This document shows positions 1 to 6,415 of a DNA stretch of 11,949 nt, piece after piece. The stretch comes from Bacteroidota bacterium (GTDB lineage Bacteria; Bacteroidota; Bacteroidia; Bacteroidales; Prolixibacteraceae). Location: positions 1-11,949 of the forward strand of contig JAUYTA010000328.1 of the NCBI GenBank assembly GCA_030695265.1, read 5' to 3'. How positions within the stretch are numbered: the first letter of the stretch is position 1; every line of letters starts with the position of its first letter. The position numbers and the translations under genes were made by a program. Below the pieces are notes generated by a model. It worked only from the letters and a program-made list of their open reading frames with translations. It ran no database searches and was not told the DNA's origin.

Positions 1-1445
1 ATAAAAGGGTTTTCAGACGACTCGCTTAATGCGCGGATCGCATTGTAAACACGTTTCTGCATTTCTGGATTGGCGCGTTGAACAGCATTCAGTTCGATGT
101 GATTTTCGAATTCGCCGGTTGCAACTGAGGAAACTGCTCCACCACCCATTCCGATTCGGTAATTGTCGCCACCCAGAAGCACCACTTTGTCGCCTTTTGT
201 TGGTTCGTCCTTCAAACTGTCTTTTTTTGCCGCGAAACCAATACCGCCAGCCAGCATGATTACCTTGTCAAAACCATATTTCCTGTTGTTTTCAAAATGT
301 TCGAAAGTAACTACGGAACCGGTAATAATCGGTTGCCCGAATTTATTTCCGAAGTCGCTTGCTCCGTTCGAAGCTTTAATCAGAATTTCTTCCGGAGTCT
401 GATACAACCAGTCGCGTGCAGGAAAAGCCAATTCCCACGAAGCCCCTCCAAACCTCTCCGCCAGTTGGCGGAAGGCTTTAAACCCCAAGTCTTCATCTGA
501 ATTTTTGGAACCCTGGCCGTTTAAGTCCCCCTTCGGGGGATTTAGGGGGCTTGCAGTTTTATTTCGCGGATATGAAGTCATGTAAACTGCAGTCCCGGCA
601 ATGGGCAAACTGCCTTTTCCACCGGCAATACGATCGCGGATTTCTCCGCCGGTTCCGGTTGCTGCACCGTTGAAAGGCTCAACAGTAGTTGGAAAATTGT
701 GTGTTTCGGCCTTCAGTGAAAGCACGGTTTCAATATCTGTAACTTCAAAAAAGTCGGGTTTGTCCTGAGTTTTTGGTGCAAACTGCTCAACAACCGGCCC
801 CTGCACAAACGAGCAATTATCCTTGTATGCTGAAATAATCAAATTTGGATTTTCCTGCGATGTTTTTTTTATGAGCTGGAAAAGCGACATCTCCTGCTCT
901 ACCCCATCAATGATAAAAGTACCGTTGAAAATTTTGTGGCGGCAATGCTCCGAATTTACCTGCGAAAAGCCAAACACTTCACCATCAGTTAATTTACGAC
1001 CCAATTTTTCGGAAACAGAATTCAGGTAGTCAATTTCATCCTGGCTCAGCGCCAAACCTTCCTGATCGTTGTAGGAAGCAATATCACCAATTTCAAGAAT
1101 CGGATCGGGTTTTTTATTGATTGTAAATATCGTTTGATCGAGATTGTGATAAAGCGCTTTCAGCATCGGATCATAACCTGCCGATTGATCGGCAACCTGA
1201 ATGTATTCCTCCATTCTCGCAATTCCCTGAATTCCCATGTTCTGGGTGATTTCTACCGCATTGGTACTCCATGGAGTCAGCATTTCTTTGCGTGGTCCAA
1301 CGAACCATCCGTTTAAAACTTCATCGTCAAGCTTTTCAGCTTCTCCGAACAGCCAGATTAGTTTTTCAATATCTTCAGGATTGATTGAACTAACTGAGTT
1401 TACTGCAATTAAAGTGTTTTGCGGAGTTTTAAAAAATAGAATCAT
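1..1445 (-). CDS. purL: Phosphoribosylformylglycinamidine synthase (FGAM synthase), N-terminal part, cut by the window edge
   Basis: Catalyses the ATP- and glutamine-dependent conversion of FGAR to FGAM in cytoplasmic de novo purine synthesis. Reading the minus strand from ATG at 1445 gives an open frame of 481 complete codons to the window edge. It begins [11 protein letters not shown], as in large single-chain Bacteroidota PurL. Residues 1-150 match the PurS-like N-terminal region ([20 protein letters not shown] at 50-69). The FGAM-synthase hallmarks follow: SEHCRH at 165-170, AETHNFPT at 246-253, [12 protein letters not shown] at 260-271, then [11 protein letters not shown]. No in-frame ATG lies between this start and the upstream stop at about 1482-1484, which fixes the start. 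The C-terminal glutaminase domain would lie outside the window. Oddly, residues about 295-335, between the conserved YPR (292-294) and [13 protein letters not shown], are an extra stretch encoded by two palindromic repeats. The frame stays open, so the gene is probably functional. The family call is near certain. Confidence 0.96.
   Translation of the reverse strand, partial: MILFFKTPQNTLIAVNSVSSINPEDIEKLIWLFGEAEKLDDEVLNGWFVGPRKEMLTPWSTNAVEITQNMGIQGIARMEEYIQVADQSAGYDPMLKALYHNLDQTIFTINKKPDPILEIGDIASYNDQEGLALSQDEIDYLNSVSEKLGRKLTDGEVFGFSQVNSEHCRHKIFNGTFIIDGVEQEMSLFQLIKKTSQENPNLIISAYKDNCSFVQGPVVEQFAPKTQDKPDFFEVTDIETVLSLKAETHNFPTTVEPFNGAATGTGGEIRDRIAGGKGSLPIAGTAVYMTSYPRNKTASPLNPPKGDLNGQGSKNSDEDLGFKAFRQLAERFGGASWELAFPARDWLYQTPEEILIKASNGASDFGNKFGQPIITGSVVTFEHFENNRKYGFDKVIMLAGGIGFAAKKDSLKDEPTKGDKVVLLGGDNYRIGMGGGAVSSVATGEFENHIELNAVQRANPEMQKRVYNAIRALSESSENPF
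441..479 (-). repeat. Second palindromic repeat within purL (copy 2, different sequence)
   Basis: The core is TCCGCCA-GT-TGGCGGA (457-472), a 7-bp perfect stem with a 2-nt centre. Outer arms AGCC (441-444) and GGCT (474-477) also pair. The left arm, AGCCCCTCCAAACCTC (441-456), matches 13 of 16 bases of AGCCTCCCCCAACCTC (5403-5418) in the gap between two nar-cluster genes, so both look like members of one dispersed repeat family. In purL it is translated as [13 protein letters not shown] (residues 323-335), just before the conserved WE..PARDW segment. Confidence 0.65.
521..550 (-). repeat. GC-rich palindromic repeat inserted in frame within purL (copy 1)
   Basis: The plus strand here contains TCCCCC-TTC-GGGGGA (526-540), a perfect 6-bp stem with a 3-nt loop, flanked by TTAAG on one side and TTTAGGGGGC on the other. 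On the minus strand it reads CCCCCTAAATCCCCC followed by GAAGGGGGACTTAA. I recall this type of short palindrome as frequent between genes in many Bacteroidota genomes. Here it is translated in the purL frame as [11 protein letters not shown] (residues 299-309). The hairpin is directly visible; membership of a named repeat family is from memory and unverified. Confidence 0.75.
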
Positions 1446-1503
1446 TTTTGAATGTTTTTTTTGAATCGGATATGAATGCAATTATCAGGAAAAATGAACG
1501 CGG

Positions 1504-1511
1504 CAAAGATA
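1504..1511 (-). promoter_or_regulatory. Candidate purL promoter, -7 element TATCTTTG
   Basis: The minus strand reads TATCTTTG, an exact match to the Bacteroidota -7 consensus TAnnTTTG. Transcription would start near 1497, giving a 5' leader of about 50 nt before the purL ATG at 1445. The expected -33 TTTG is not clear: the region 19-21 bp upstream reads CTTTTTAAG. The location fits well, but a single 8-bp match is weak evidence. Confidence 0.4.
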
Positions 1512-1653
1512 AATATTTCAGGCATAAACTGCTTAAAAAGATAAGCTGGCATTTTGAATTTAATAATGATGTGACATGCGAATGATCTCTTAAGCCCTGA
1601 ATCTACAAAAGTGGTTAATTCCAAATATTGTCCGAATATAAAATTGAGCCTGA

Positions 1654-1671
1654 TTGTAACATTGGGTACAA
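1654..1671 (+). promoter_or_regulatory. Candidate CRP/FNR-family operator upstream of the nar cluster
   Basis: TTGTA-N8-TACAA is a perfect 5-bp inverted repeat whose layout (TGTAA-N6-GTACA) resembles CRP/FNR-superfamily half sites, with one mismatch from TGTNA-N6-TNACA. It lies 64 bp before the first start codon of the cluster. If TAATTTAG at 1692-1699 serves as the -7 element, the operator centre falls about 42-44 bp before the transcription start, the classic class II activator position. Two other inverted repeats overlap it: GATTG/CAATC (1652-1678) and ATTGG/CCAAT (1661-1677). An anaerobiosis- or nitric-oxide-sensing regulator would make sense for nitrate respiration, but that is inference. 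Confidence 0.35.
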
Positions 1672-1691
1672 ACCAATCATTTTAAATGTAT

Positions 1692-1699
1692 TAATTTAG
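1692..1699 (+). promoter_or_regulatory. Candidate nar-cluster promoter, -7-like TAATTTAG
   Basis: TAATTTAG differs from the Bacteroidota -7 consensus TAnnTTTG at one position. The nearest upstream TTG (1662-1664) is 27 bp away, too far for a normal -33 element (19-21 bp), which would be expected if the promoter depends on an activator bound at 1654-1671. The predicted start near 1705 leaves a leader of about 30 nt before ATG 1736. The evidence is weak. Confidence 0.25.
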
Positions 1700-1735
1700 T
1701 AGCCTTAAAAATTAATTAACTAATCTTAAATATCA

Positions 1736-2665
1736 ATGGAAGATCAGGATTGTTCCCCCAAATCCAGACGAAGATTCCTACAAAAATTTGGTTCCCTTGG
1801 GTTGGGTACTTTAGCGGCTTCGGCGGTGTTTACCCAAAGTTGCAGCACAAAACCAGAGGGCCTGAAATCAGGAAAGAAAATTACACTTCTCAATAGTAAA
1901 AATGAATTGGTTGAAGTTGATTCGGCCTATATTTCTACCCTGAATAAAAATCTTGCCCCAAACCACAACAGTGAAAGCCGCAAAGGTTTGCCCGGTAAAA
2001 AATTCGTTTTGGTTGTAGATCTGGCAAAATGCAAAAATGCCCGGAAGTGCATGGACAAATGCCAGGCTGTTCATCAGTTGCGGCCCGATCAGCACCATCT
2101 GAATGTGCTGCTGATGAAAGACAGCGAACATACCGCACCTTATTACATGCCCAAACACTGCCAGCATTGCGACAATCCTCCCTGTGTGAAAGTTTGCCCG
2201 GTGGATGCGACATTTAAACGGAGCGACGGTATTGTTCTGATTGATAACGAACGATGTATCGGCTGCCGGTTCTGTATTGCAGCCTGCCCCTACTCGGCCA
2301 GGTCATTCAACTGGTTCGAACCCAAAGACGCCGAAAAATATAAAGATGTAGCCTACGACATCGAGAAGAACGTTCCGCAGAAAAAAGGTACGGTCACCAA
2401 ATGTACCTTCAGCGCCGACTGCCTGCGCGATGGGAAACTGCCTTATTGTGTTTCGGCCTGTCCAAACGGGGTTTATTACTTCGGAAATGAGTATGAAGAT
2501 GCTGTAACCAACGGTACGTCAGGAGAAACTGTTTCGTTGAGCGAGCTGTTGGCGACAAATTCAGCCTACAGGCTGATGGAAGTTCTCGGAACAGCGCCAT
2601 CGGTATATTACCTGCCACCCAAAGACAGAGCATTGATACCTGAAATCGAAGATACTCACAGCTAA
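1736..2665 (+). CDS. Tat-exported four-cluster ferredoxin-type iron-sulfur protein (HmcB/DsrO/ActB-ferredoxin-like)
   Basis: Probable periplasmic electron-transfer subunit partnering the NrfD-family protein encoded 11 bp downstream. Residues 10-17 (SRRRFLQK) form a textbook twin-arginine motif, followed by a hydrophobic stretch. FTQSC with Cys36 could be a lipobox, so a Tat lipoprotein is possible. The electron-transfer domain spans about 88-295. Cysteine groups are C99/C105/C109, C142/C145/C150/C154, C174/C177/C180/C184 and C223/C229/C238/C242. The two middle groups are canonical CX2CX4CX3C and CX2CX2CX3C. The first is CX2-Ala-X2CX3C, with Ala102 where the second Cys is expected, and the last reads CTFSADC, with Ser226 in place of Cys. 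By the PsrB/NarH pairing rule this leaves cluster 1 with three Cys and cluster 4 dependent on Cys229. It is the first gene of the cluster. The family is certain; the exact partner role is inferred. Confidence 0.85.
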   Translation: MEDQDCSPKSRRRFLQKFGSLGLGTLAASAVFTQSCSTKPEGLKSGKKITLLNSKNELVEVDSAYISTLNKNLAPNHNSESRKGLPGKKFVLVVDLAKCKNARKCMDKCQAVHQLRPDQHHLNVLLMKDSEHTAPYYMPKHCQHCDNPPCVKVCPVDATFKRSDGIVLIDNERCIGCRFCIAACPYSARSFNWFEPKDAEKYKDVAYDIEKNVPQKKGTVTKCTFSADCLRDGKLPYCVSACPNGVYYFGNEYEDAVTNGTSGETVSLSELLATNSAYRLMEVLGTAPSVYYLPPKDRALIPEIEDTHS

Positions 2666-2676
2666 CTTTCCACAAC

Positions 2677-4032
2677 ATGACCGACCTGTACAGAAAAGAA
2701 ATAGAAATAAAAAAAGAAGAGTTTCAGTATCTTGTTTCTGACCTGAATTCCCCTTTAAACCGAACCGGATCATCATTCAAAATCTGGATCGGATTCTTGT
2801 TGTTGCTCATCGGGATCGCGGGGTTCATGTATGTCCGTCAGTTGCAGAAAGGACTGGGAACAACTGACATGCGCGACATTGCCTCCTGGGGTTTGTACAT
2901 TGCCGATTTTGTTTTCCTGATTGCCGTGAGCCTCGTGGGATCGCTCATTACAGCCATTCTGAAACTTAGTAATGTAAAATGGGCCACTCCGCTGACCCGC
3001 ATTTCCGAAATTATCGCGGTGGCCGCACTTATTTCCGCCTTGCTCATTATTGTGGTTGACATGGGGCGGCCTGACAGGCTTTGGCACATTTTCGTGCACG
3101 GACGGCTTCAATCACCCATTGTCTGGGATATCCTGGTGGTGAATACATATCTTGTAATCAGCATTTTGTTGCTATACATTCCATTGATTCCTGACCTTGC
3201 ATTGCTCCGTAAAACAATGGGACACAAACCCAAATGGCAGCAAAAAATGTATAAAATATTATCCCTGGGCTGGCAGGGAACTGAAGAACAGTTCCGTATC
3301 CTGAACCTTTCGCTCACTGCGCTAATGGTAATCATCATACCGGTTGCGCTTTCCATTCACACGGTTACATCGTGGCTTTTCGCTTCCACACTCAGGCCAG
3401 GTTGGGACAGCACCATATTCGGTCCCTATTTCGTTGCCGGCGCTTTTATGGTTGGAGCAGCTACAGTGATTGTAACCATGTACGCGATCATGATCAATTA
3501 CAAATTCAAAGCTTACATTACCGACGAACATTTTGATCTCATGGGTAAACTACTTGTGCTCACCTCGTTGGTTTACCTGTATTTTAACCTGAACGAATTT
3601 ATGGTTCCGGCCTATAAAATGAAATCAGGCGAAAGCGCTCATATTCTGGGTCTGTTGGTTGGTGAATATTCGTTGCTGTTCTGGTCGGTTCAGATTCTCG
3701 GAATGATCCTTCCCATCCTTCTTCTGATCATTAAACCCTTCCGGAAACCCCTTCCACTCATGCTAATTTCGGTGGTCGTGGTTATCGGCGCATTTCTCAA
3801 GCGTTTCCTGATTGTGACACCAACTTTGCTGCACCCATTTCTTCCGGTTCAGAATTATCCTGAAAGTTATCACCATTACAACCCGACTTTCTCCGAAATG
3901 ATCATTACCATTGGCAGTATCGCCGGGGTTGCACTGATTATTTCATTGTTTGTAAAGTTCTTCCCAATCATTCCGGTTCACGAAACGGCCCACGAAAAAG
4001 GCTTTTCAAACGAAATCATTAACAACTCCTAA
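2677..4032 (+). CDS. NrfD-family polytopic membrane protein, ActC/DsrP/QrcD-like quinone-site subunit
   Basis: Integral membrane protein that in this family carries the quinol/quinone site and passes electrons to a periplasmic Fe-S partner. I count about ten hydrophobic helices, at roughly 36-53, 71-94, 110-128, 149-171, 209-236, 247-273, 288-312, 331-352, 360-380 and 407-430. Ten helices fit the ActC/DsrP/HmcC type rather than the eight-helix PsrC type. Family signatures are DMGRPDR (128-134), SIHTVTSW (226-233), PGWDSTIFGPYFVAGA (241-256) and a C-terminal KRFLIV (375-380) followed by FLPVQNY. The last two resemble ActC of alternative complex III, as I remember it. It is followed after a single base by the monoheme cytochrome gene, so the two are probably translationally coupled. 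It could drive quinol oxidation to cytochrome c or the reverse. Confidence 0.85.
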   Translation: MTDLYRKEIEIKKEEFQYLVSDLNSPLNRTGSSFKIWIGFLLLLIGIAGFMYVRQLQKGLGTTDMRDIASWGLYIADFVFLIAVSLVGSLITAILKLSNVKWATPLTRISEIIAVAALISALLIIVVDMGRPDRLWHIFVHGRLQSPIVWDILVVNTYLVISILLLYIPLIPDLALLRKTMGHKPKWQQKMYKILSLGWQGTEEQFRILNLSLTALMVIIIPVALSIHTVTSWLFASTLRPGWDSTIFGPYFVAGAFMVGAATVIVTMYAIMINYKFKAYITDEHFDLMGKLLVLTSLVYLYFNLNEFMVPAYKMKSGESAHILGLLVGEYSLLFWSVQILGMILPILLLIIKPFRKPLPLMLISVVVVIGAFLKRFLIVTPTLLHPFLPVQNYPESYHHYNPTFSEMIITIGSIAGVALIISLFVKFFPIIPVHETAHEKGFSNEIINNS

Positions 4033-4033
4033 G

Positions 4034-4912
4034 ATGGCTAAGCGAAATACAATAGTTGCAATCCTGATTTTTGCATTTTCTTTAAGTGCATTTTCTCAAA
4101 TCGCAACCTGGGAGGTTTCTGCTGATCAGGTAGCTAAAAAGAACCCACTCGAAATACTACCGAAGAATCTGGCGCTTGGCCGGAATATTTATAAGCGAAG
4201 CTGTGTAGCGTGCCATGGCGAAAAAGCTGATGGGAAAGGTCTTATACAAAGTACCAGCCTGATTGATTCGGCTTTTCAGAAACAACCTGATGGTGCTGTT
4301 TATTACAAAATAAGTACCGGGCGCGACAAAATGCCACCTTTTGCTGCTATGCTGAAAGAAGATGAAATCTGGTCGGTCATCAATTACCTTAGGGTTCTGG
4401 TTGATCCTTCGGCCATTCCGCCACCCAAAAACGTGAAGCTGGAACTTACGACCGGCGAAGAGATCAAATCAATCACAGCAACTGTGCTGAGCGCTGACTC
4501 TGCCCGATTGCCACTCAACGAGGTTGATGTTCATTTCTATGTCAAACGCGAATTTGGCCTGATGCGAATTGGCGAACTATCCAACTACACCGGAGCCGAT
4601 GGAAAAGTAAAAGTCGTTTTTCCTGAAAAAATAGTGGGCGACAGCGAGGGCAACGTCACCCTGGTTGTGAAAATCGAAAACAACTTTCTGTACAACGATA
4701 ACGAGACAATGGCTGTAAAAAAATGGGGGACACCTCTGTTAAGCCACGAAGATGAGTTTAACCGTCGTGCCTTGTGGGGTGCCCGTGATAAAAGTCCGGT
4801 ATGGTTGCTTCTGCTGGCCAACGGAATTATTGCCATCGTCTGGATTGTGATTGCTTATGTGGTTTACAACCTTTTCAGGATAAAAAAAGCAGGCCGGATT
4901 TTTATTAAATAA
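4034..4912 (+). CDS. Membrane-anchored monoheme cytochrome c with a beta-rich middle domain
   Basis: Probable periplasmic electron carrier attached to the preceding Fe-S/NrfD pair. A Sec signal peptide covers about residues 1-22 (ending AFSQ). A class I cytochrome c domain follows: the heme-binding CVACH is at 57-61 and the likely axial Met100 is in KMPPF. Residues about 132-235 alternate polar and hydrophobic positions and look like an Ig- or transthyretin-like beta-sandwich; no enzyme motif is visible there. A single C-terminal transmembrane helix at about 256-280 ends in a basic tail (RIKKAGRIFIK), leaving the heme and beta domain outside the membrane. At 292 residues it is much longer than a simple monoheme cytochrome (about 100) because of the extra domain and anchor. 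The ATG lies one base after the preceding stop. The cytochrome assignment is firm; the role of the middle domain is unknown. Confidence 0.88.
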   Translation: MAKRNTIVAILIFAFSLSAFSQIATWEVSADQVAKKNPLEILPKNLALGRNIYKRSCVACHGEKADGKGLIQSTSLIDSAFQKQPDGAVYYKISTGRDKMPPFAAMLKEDEIWSVINYLRVLVDPSAIPPPKNVKLELTTGEEIKSITATVLSADSARLPLNEVDVHFYVKREFGLMRIGELSNYTGADGKVKVVFPEKIVGDSEGNVTLVVKIENNFLYNDNETMAVKKWGTPLLSHEDEFNRRALWGARDKSPVWLLLLANGIIAIVWIVIAYVVYNLFRIKKAGRIFIK

Positions 4913-4930
4913 AGTAAAGAACATATAAAA

Positions 4931-5401
4931 ATGAGTCAATCCGAACTTAAAGACCCGGTACAAATCCGGTCAATTATCTCTTCGAAGTTTATTGAACCCG
5001 GTTTCGAATACTGGTTTACCAACCACGAACATGTCAGAAGTCCATTCCCTTCGGCAATCCGAAACGCATTAAAGGAAAGAACCTCCATCATCTTCTTTGA
5101 GTGGATTGACGGCATGAAGGAAACCGAACTTAAAGCCATGAAAGAAGATGAATTTGCAGAAATGTTCGAGACCATTCTTTTCAACGAAGCCATAAAGCTG
5201 GTTGAGGACGAAGATCAGCAATTAACCATTTCGTACCCGTTTTTGCCGCGGCTGGGCGATCAGGTAAACCATAGCCTGCACGGCAAGGGCAATATATGCA
5301 GCCGAAAGGAAGTCGTTTCGAAAGAAAATAAAAAGCTCTTCGAACTCTCTGTATTGTCGCAGGAAACCGGACAGACCTGGGCTACACAGTTTGAATTATA
5401 A
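4931..5401 (+). CDS. Small soluble protein of unknown function inside the nar cluster
   Basis: I do not recognise this 156-residue protein. It has no signal peptide or transmembrane segment, so it is probably cytoplasmic. It is charged, with a Glu/Lys-rich helical central part (about 40-95, including FFEWIDGMKETELKAMKEDE) and a probable strand-containing C-terminal third. There is a single Cys (C123) and two His groups, NHEH (31-34) and NHSLHGKGNIC (113-123), which could be a metal site, though this is speculative. It starts 18 bp after the upstream cytochrome gene, so co-transcription is likely, and an A-rich AAAGAACATATAAAA precedes the ATG. It is followed by the repeat-bearing gap. Position suggests an assembly or maturation factor for the cytochromes or nitrate reductase, or a regulatory subunit. 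I see no NarJ/TorD, thioredoxin or rhodanese motif. That it is a real gene is well supported by coding-like composition and spacing. Confidence 0.75.
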   Translation: MSQSELKDPVQIRSIISSKFIEPGFEYWFTNHEHVRSPFPSAIRNALKERTSIIFFEWIDGMKETELKAMKEDEFAEMFETILFNEAIKLVEDEDQQLTISYPFLPRLGDQVNHSLHGKGNICSRKEVVSKENKKLFELSVLSQETGQTWATQFEL

Positions 5402-5402
5402 G

Positions 5403-5455
5403 AGCCTCCCCCAACCTCCCGACAAACCGGGATAAACTCTCCGAAGGAGGGGAGT
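5403..5455. repeat. GC-rich imperfect palindromic repeat between the unknown gene and the diheme cytochrome gene
   Basis: The outer arms CTCCCC (5406-5411) and GGGGAG (5449-5454) are complementary, as are the inner arms TCCCG (5417-5421) and CGGGA (5428-5432) and CTCC/GGAG around GAA (5439-5449). The start of the element matches 13 of 16 bases of the repeat at 441-456 inside purL. It begins two bases after the upstream stop codon and could fold in RNA, so it may dampen read-through or protect transcript ends. There is no T-tract, so a strong terminator is unlikely. Confidence 0.6.
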
Positions 5456-5530
5456 AAGTAAGTAAGGGTGAGGATTGGATGTTGGTCATTGGCAAATAGT
5501 AAATGGTAAATATTTAAAGTATCGTCAGTA
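5456..5530 (+). other. AT-rich spacer before the diheme cytochrome gene
   Basis: The spacer opens with a short GTAA tandem (about 5454-5465) and continues with imperfectly repeated segments (TTGGTCATTGGCAAATAG, then TAAATGGTAAATA). These look like the low-complexity intergenic sequence common in Bacteroidota. No clear TAnnTTTG promoter was found, so the downstream genes may rely on read-through. The whole gap of 129 bp (5402-5530) is the longest within the cluster. Confidence 0.45.
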
Positions 5531-6394
5531 ATGAAACAAAAACTAAAAATAATTGCTCTCGCAAGCCTAATGCTGACCGAAATCATCGGCCATCGGGCCC
5601 TGGCACAGGATGGAGCAGCACTTTATAAACCTTGTGCAGCCTGCCATACCATTGGAGGTGGCAATACGGTTGGCCCCGATTTAAAGGGAATCACCAAACG
5701 CCGCACAAACGACTGGTTGGTGCAGTTTATCCAGTCTTCAGGGAAATTAATTAAATCGGGCGATCCCGAAGCTGTTGCAGTATTTAAGCAGTTCAACAAC
5801 ATTCCAATGCCCGACAATGCACTCACTGTTGATCAGGTAAACCAGATACTAGCCCACATTGACGGCGGGGCTGGAGGTGCAGCCATCGATCCCAGACAGG
5901 CAGCGCTTCAGCACAAAGTGGATTCCATGCTGAAAGCGAATTCTCCACTCGATATTTTAGCCGGAAAAGAGTTGTTCAACGGGGAGCGGCGCTTCGAAAA
6001 TGGCGGGGCATCATGTATATCGTGCCACAATGCCACGTACAATAACTCCGGAAAAGGCGGGATTCTGGCCAAAGACCTGACCAAAGCCTATTCGCGTCTG
6101 GGCGGATTTGCCGGTATCAAAGGGATAATTGCTTTCCCCCCATTTCCTTCGATGCTCGTAACCTATAAAAACCATCCGGTTACCGAAATTGAAAATGCCC
6201 AGATCCAATTATTCCTGAAAAACGCCGACGAGCAAAATCCGGCACAACCACTGGTAGAGAAAACCTGGTTTTTACATGCTGCAATGGTAGTCGGGTTAGT
6301 GATACTGCTGGCAATTACCGGACTCTGGTTCAGGAGAAAACGACTTAGCGTGAACCACGTCCTATTAAAAAGACAAGAAAAATATTCGAAATAA
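5531..6394 (+). CDS. Membrane-anchored diheme cytochrome c associated with nitrate reductase (NarC-like by context)
   Basis: Likely periplasmic electron carrier working with the nitrate reductase. A Sec signal peptide covers about residues 1-25 (ending RALA). The first cytochrome c domain has CAACH at 35-39 and probable axial Met93 in IPMPDN. The second has CISCH at 162-166, with Met208 (FPSM) a possible axial ligand. A C-terminal transmembrane helix at about 246-267 is followed by a basic tail (RRKRLSVNHVLLKRQEKYSK), giving a periplasmic heme domain and short cytoplasmic tail. The gene lies 21 bp before narG, so they are probably co-transcribed. The Thermus nar cluster also begins with a membrane-bound diheme cytochrome c, NarC, upstream of narG; I infer an analogous role but cannot show homology by eye. 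The heme count and topology are firm. Specific partners are inferred. Confidence 0.87.
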   Translation: MKQKLKIIALASLMLTEIIGHRALAQDGAALYKPCAACHTIGGGNTVGPDLKGITKRRTNDWLVQFIQSSGKLIKSGDPEAVAVFKQFNNIPMPDNALTVDQVNQILAHIDGGAGGAAIDPRQAALQHKVDSMLKANSPLDILAGKELFNGERRFENGGASCISCHNATYNNSGKGGILAKDLTKAYSRLGGFAGIKGIIAFPPFPSMLVTYKNHPVTEIENAQIQLFLKNADEQNPAQPLVEKTWFLHAAMVVGLVILLAITGLWFRRKRLSVNHVLLKRQEKYSK

Positions 6395-6415
6395 CCACCA
6401 CATATTCAATATAAA

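Larger units (their letters stand above)
1446..1735. other. Divergent intergenic region between purL and the nar cluster
   Basis: This AT-rich stretch of 290 bp separates two divergent transcription units. I see no convincing gene in it: a 60-codon minus-strand frame overlapping purL has no recognisable features. It holds the candidate purL promoter at 1504-1511 and, nearer the nar cluster, overlapping inverted repeats at 1652-1678 followed by a promoter-like TAATTTAG. No terminator-like hairpin with a T-tract was seen. Confidence 0.6.

Noticed and set aside
441..550. purL as a pseudogene disrupted by repeats
   Set aside because: Codon-by-codon reading shows an uninterrupted frame through the repeats, with conserved PurL sequence on both sides, so disruption is not supported.
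29..1464. Several plus-strand open frames of 60-79 codons
   Set aside because: All overlap the purL coding region on the other strand and carry no signal or domain. They are shadows.
1442..1624. A 60-codon minus-strand frame in the divergent intergenic region
   Set aside because: It overlaps the purL start in another frame, has no recognisable features, and covers the likely purL promoter.
5402..5530. Rho-independent terminator splitting the cluster
   Set aside because: The hairpin is imperfect and not followed by a run of T. The element looks like a dispersed repeat, so I list it as a repeat only.
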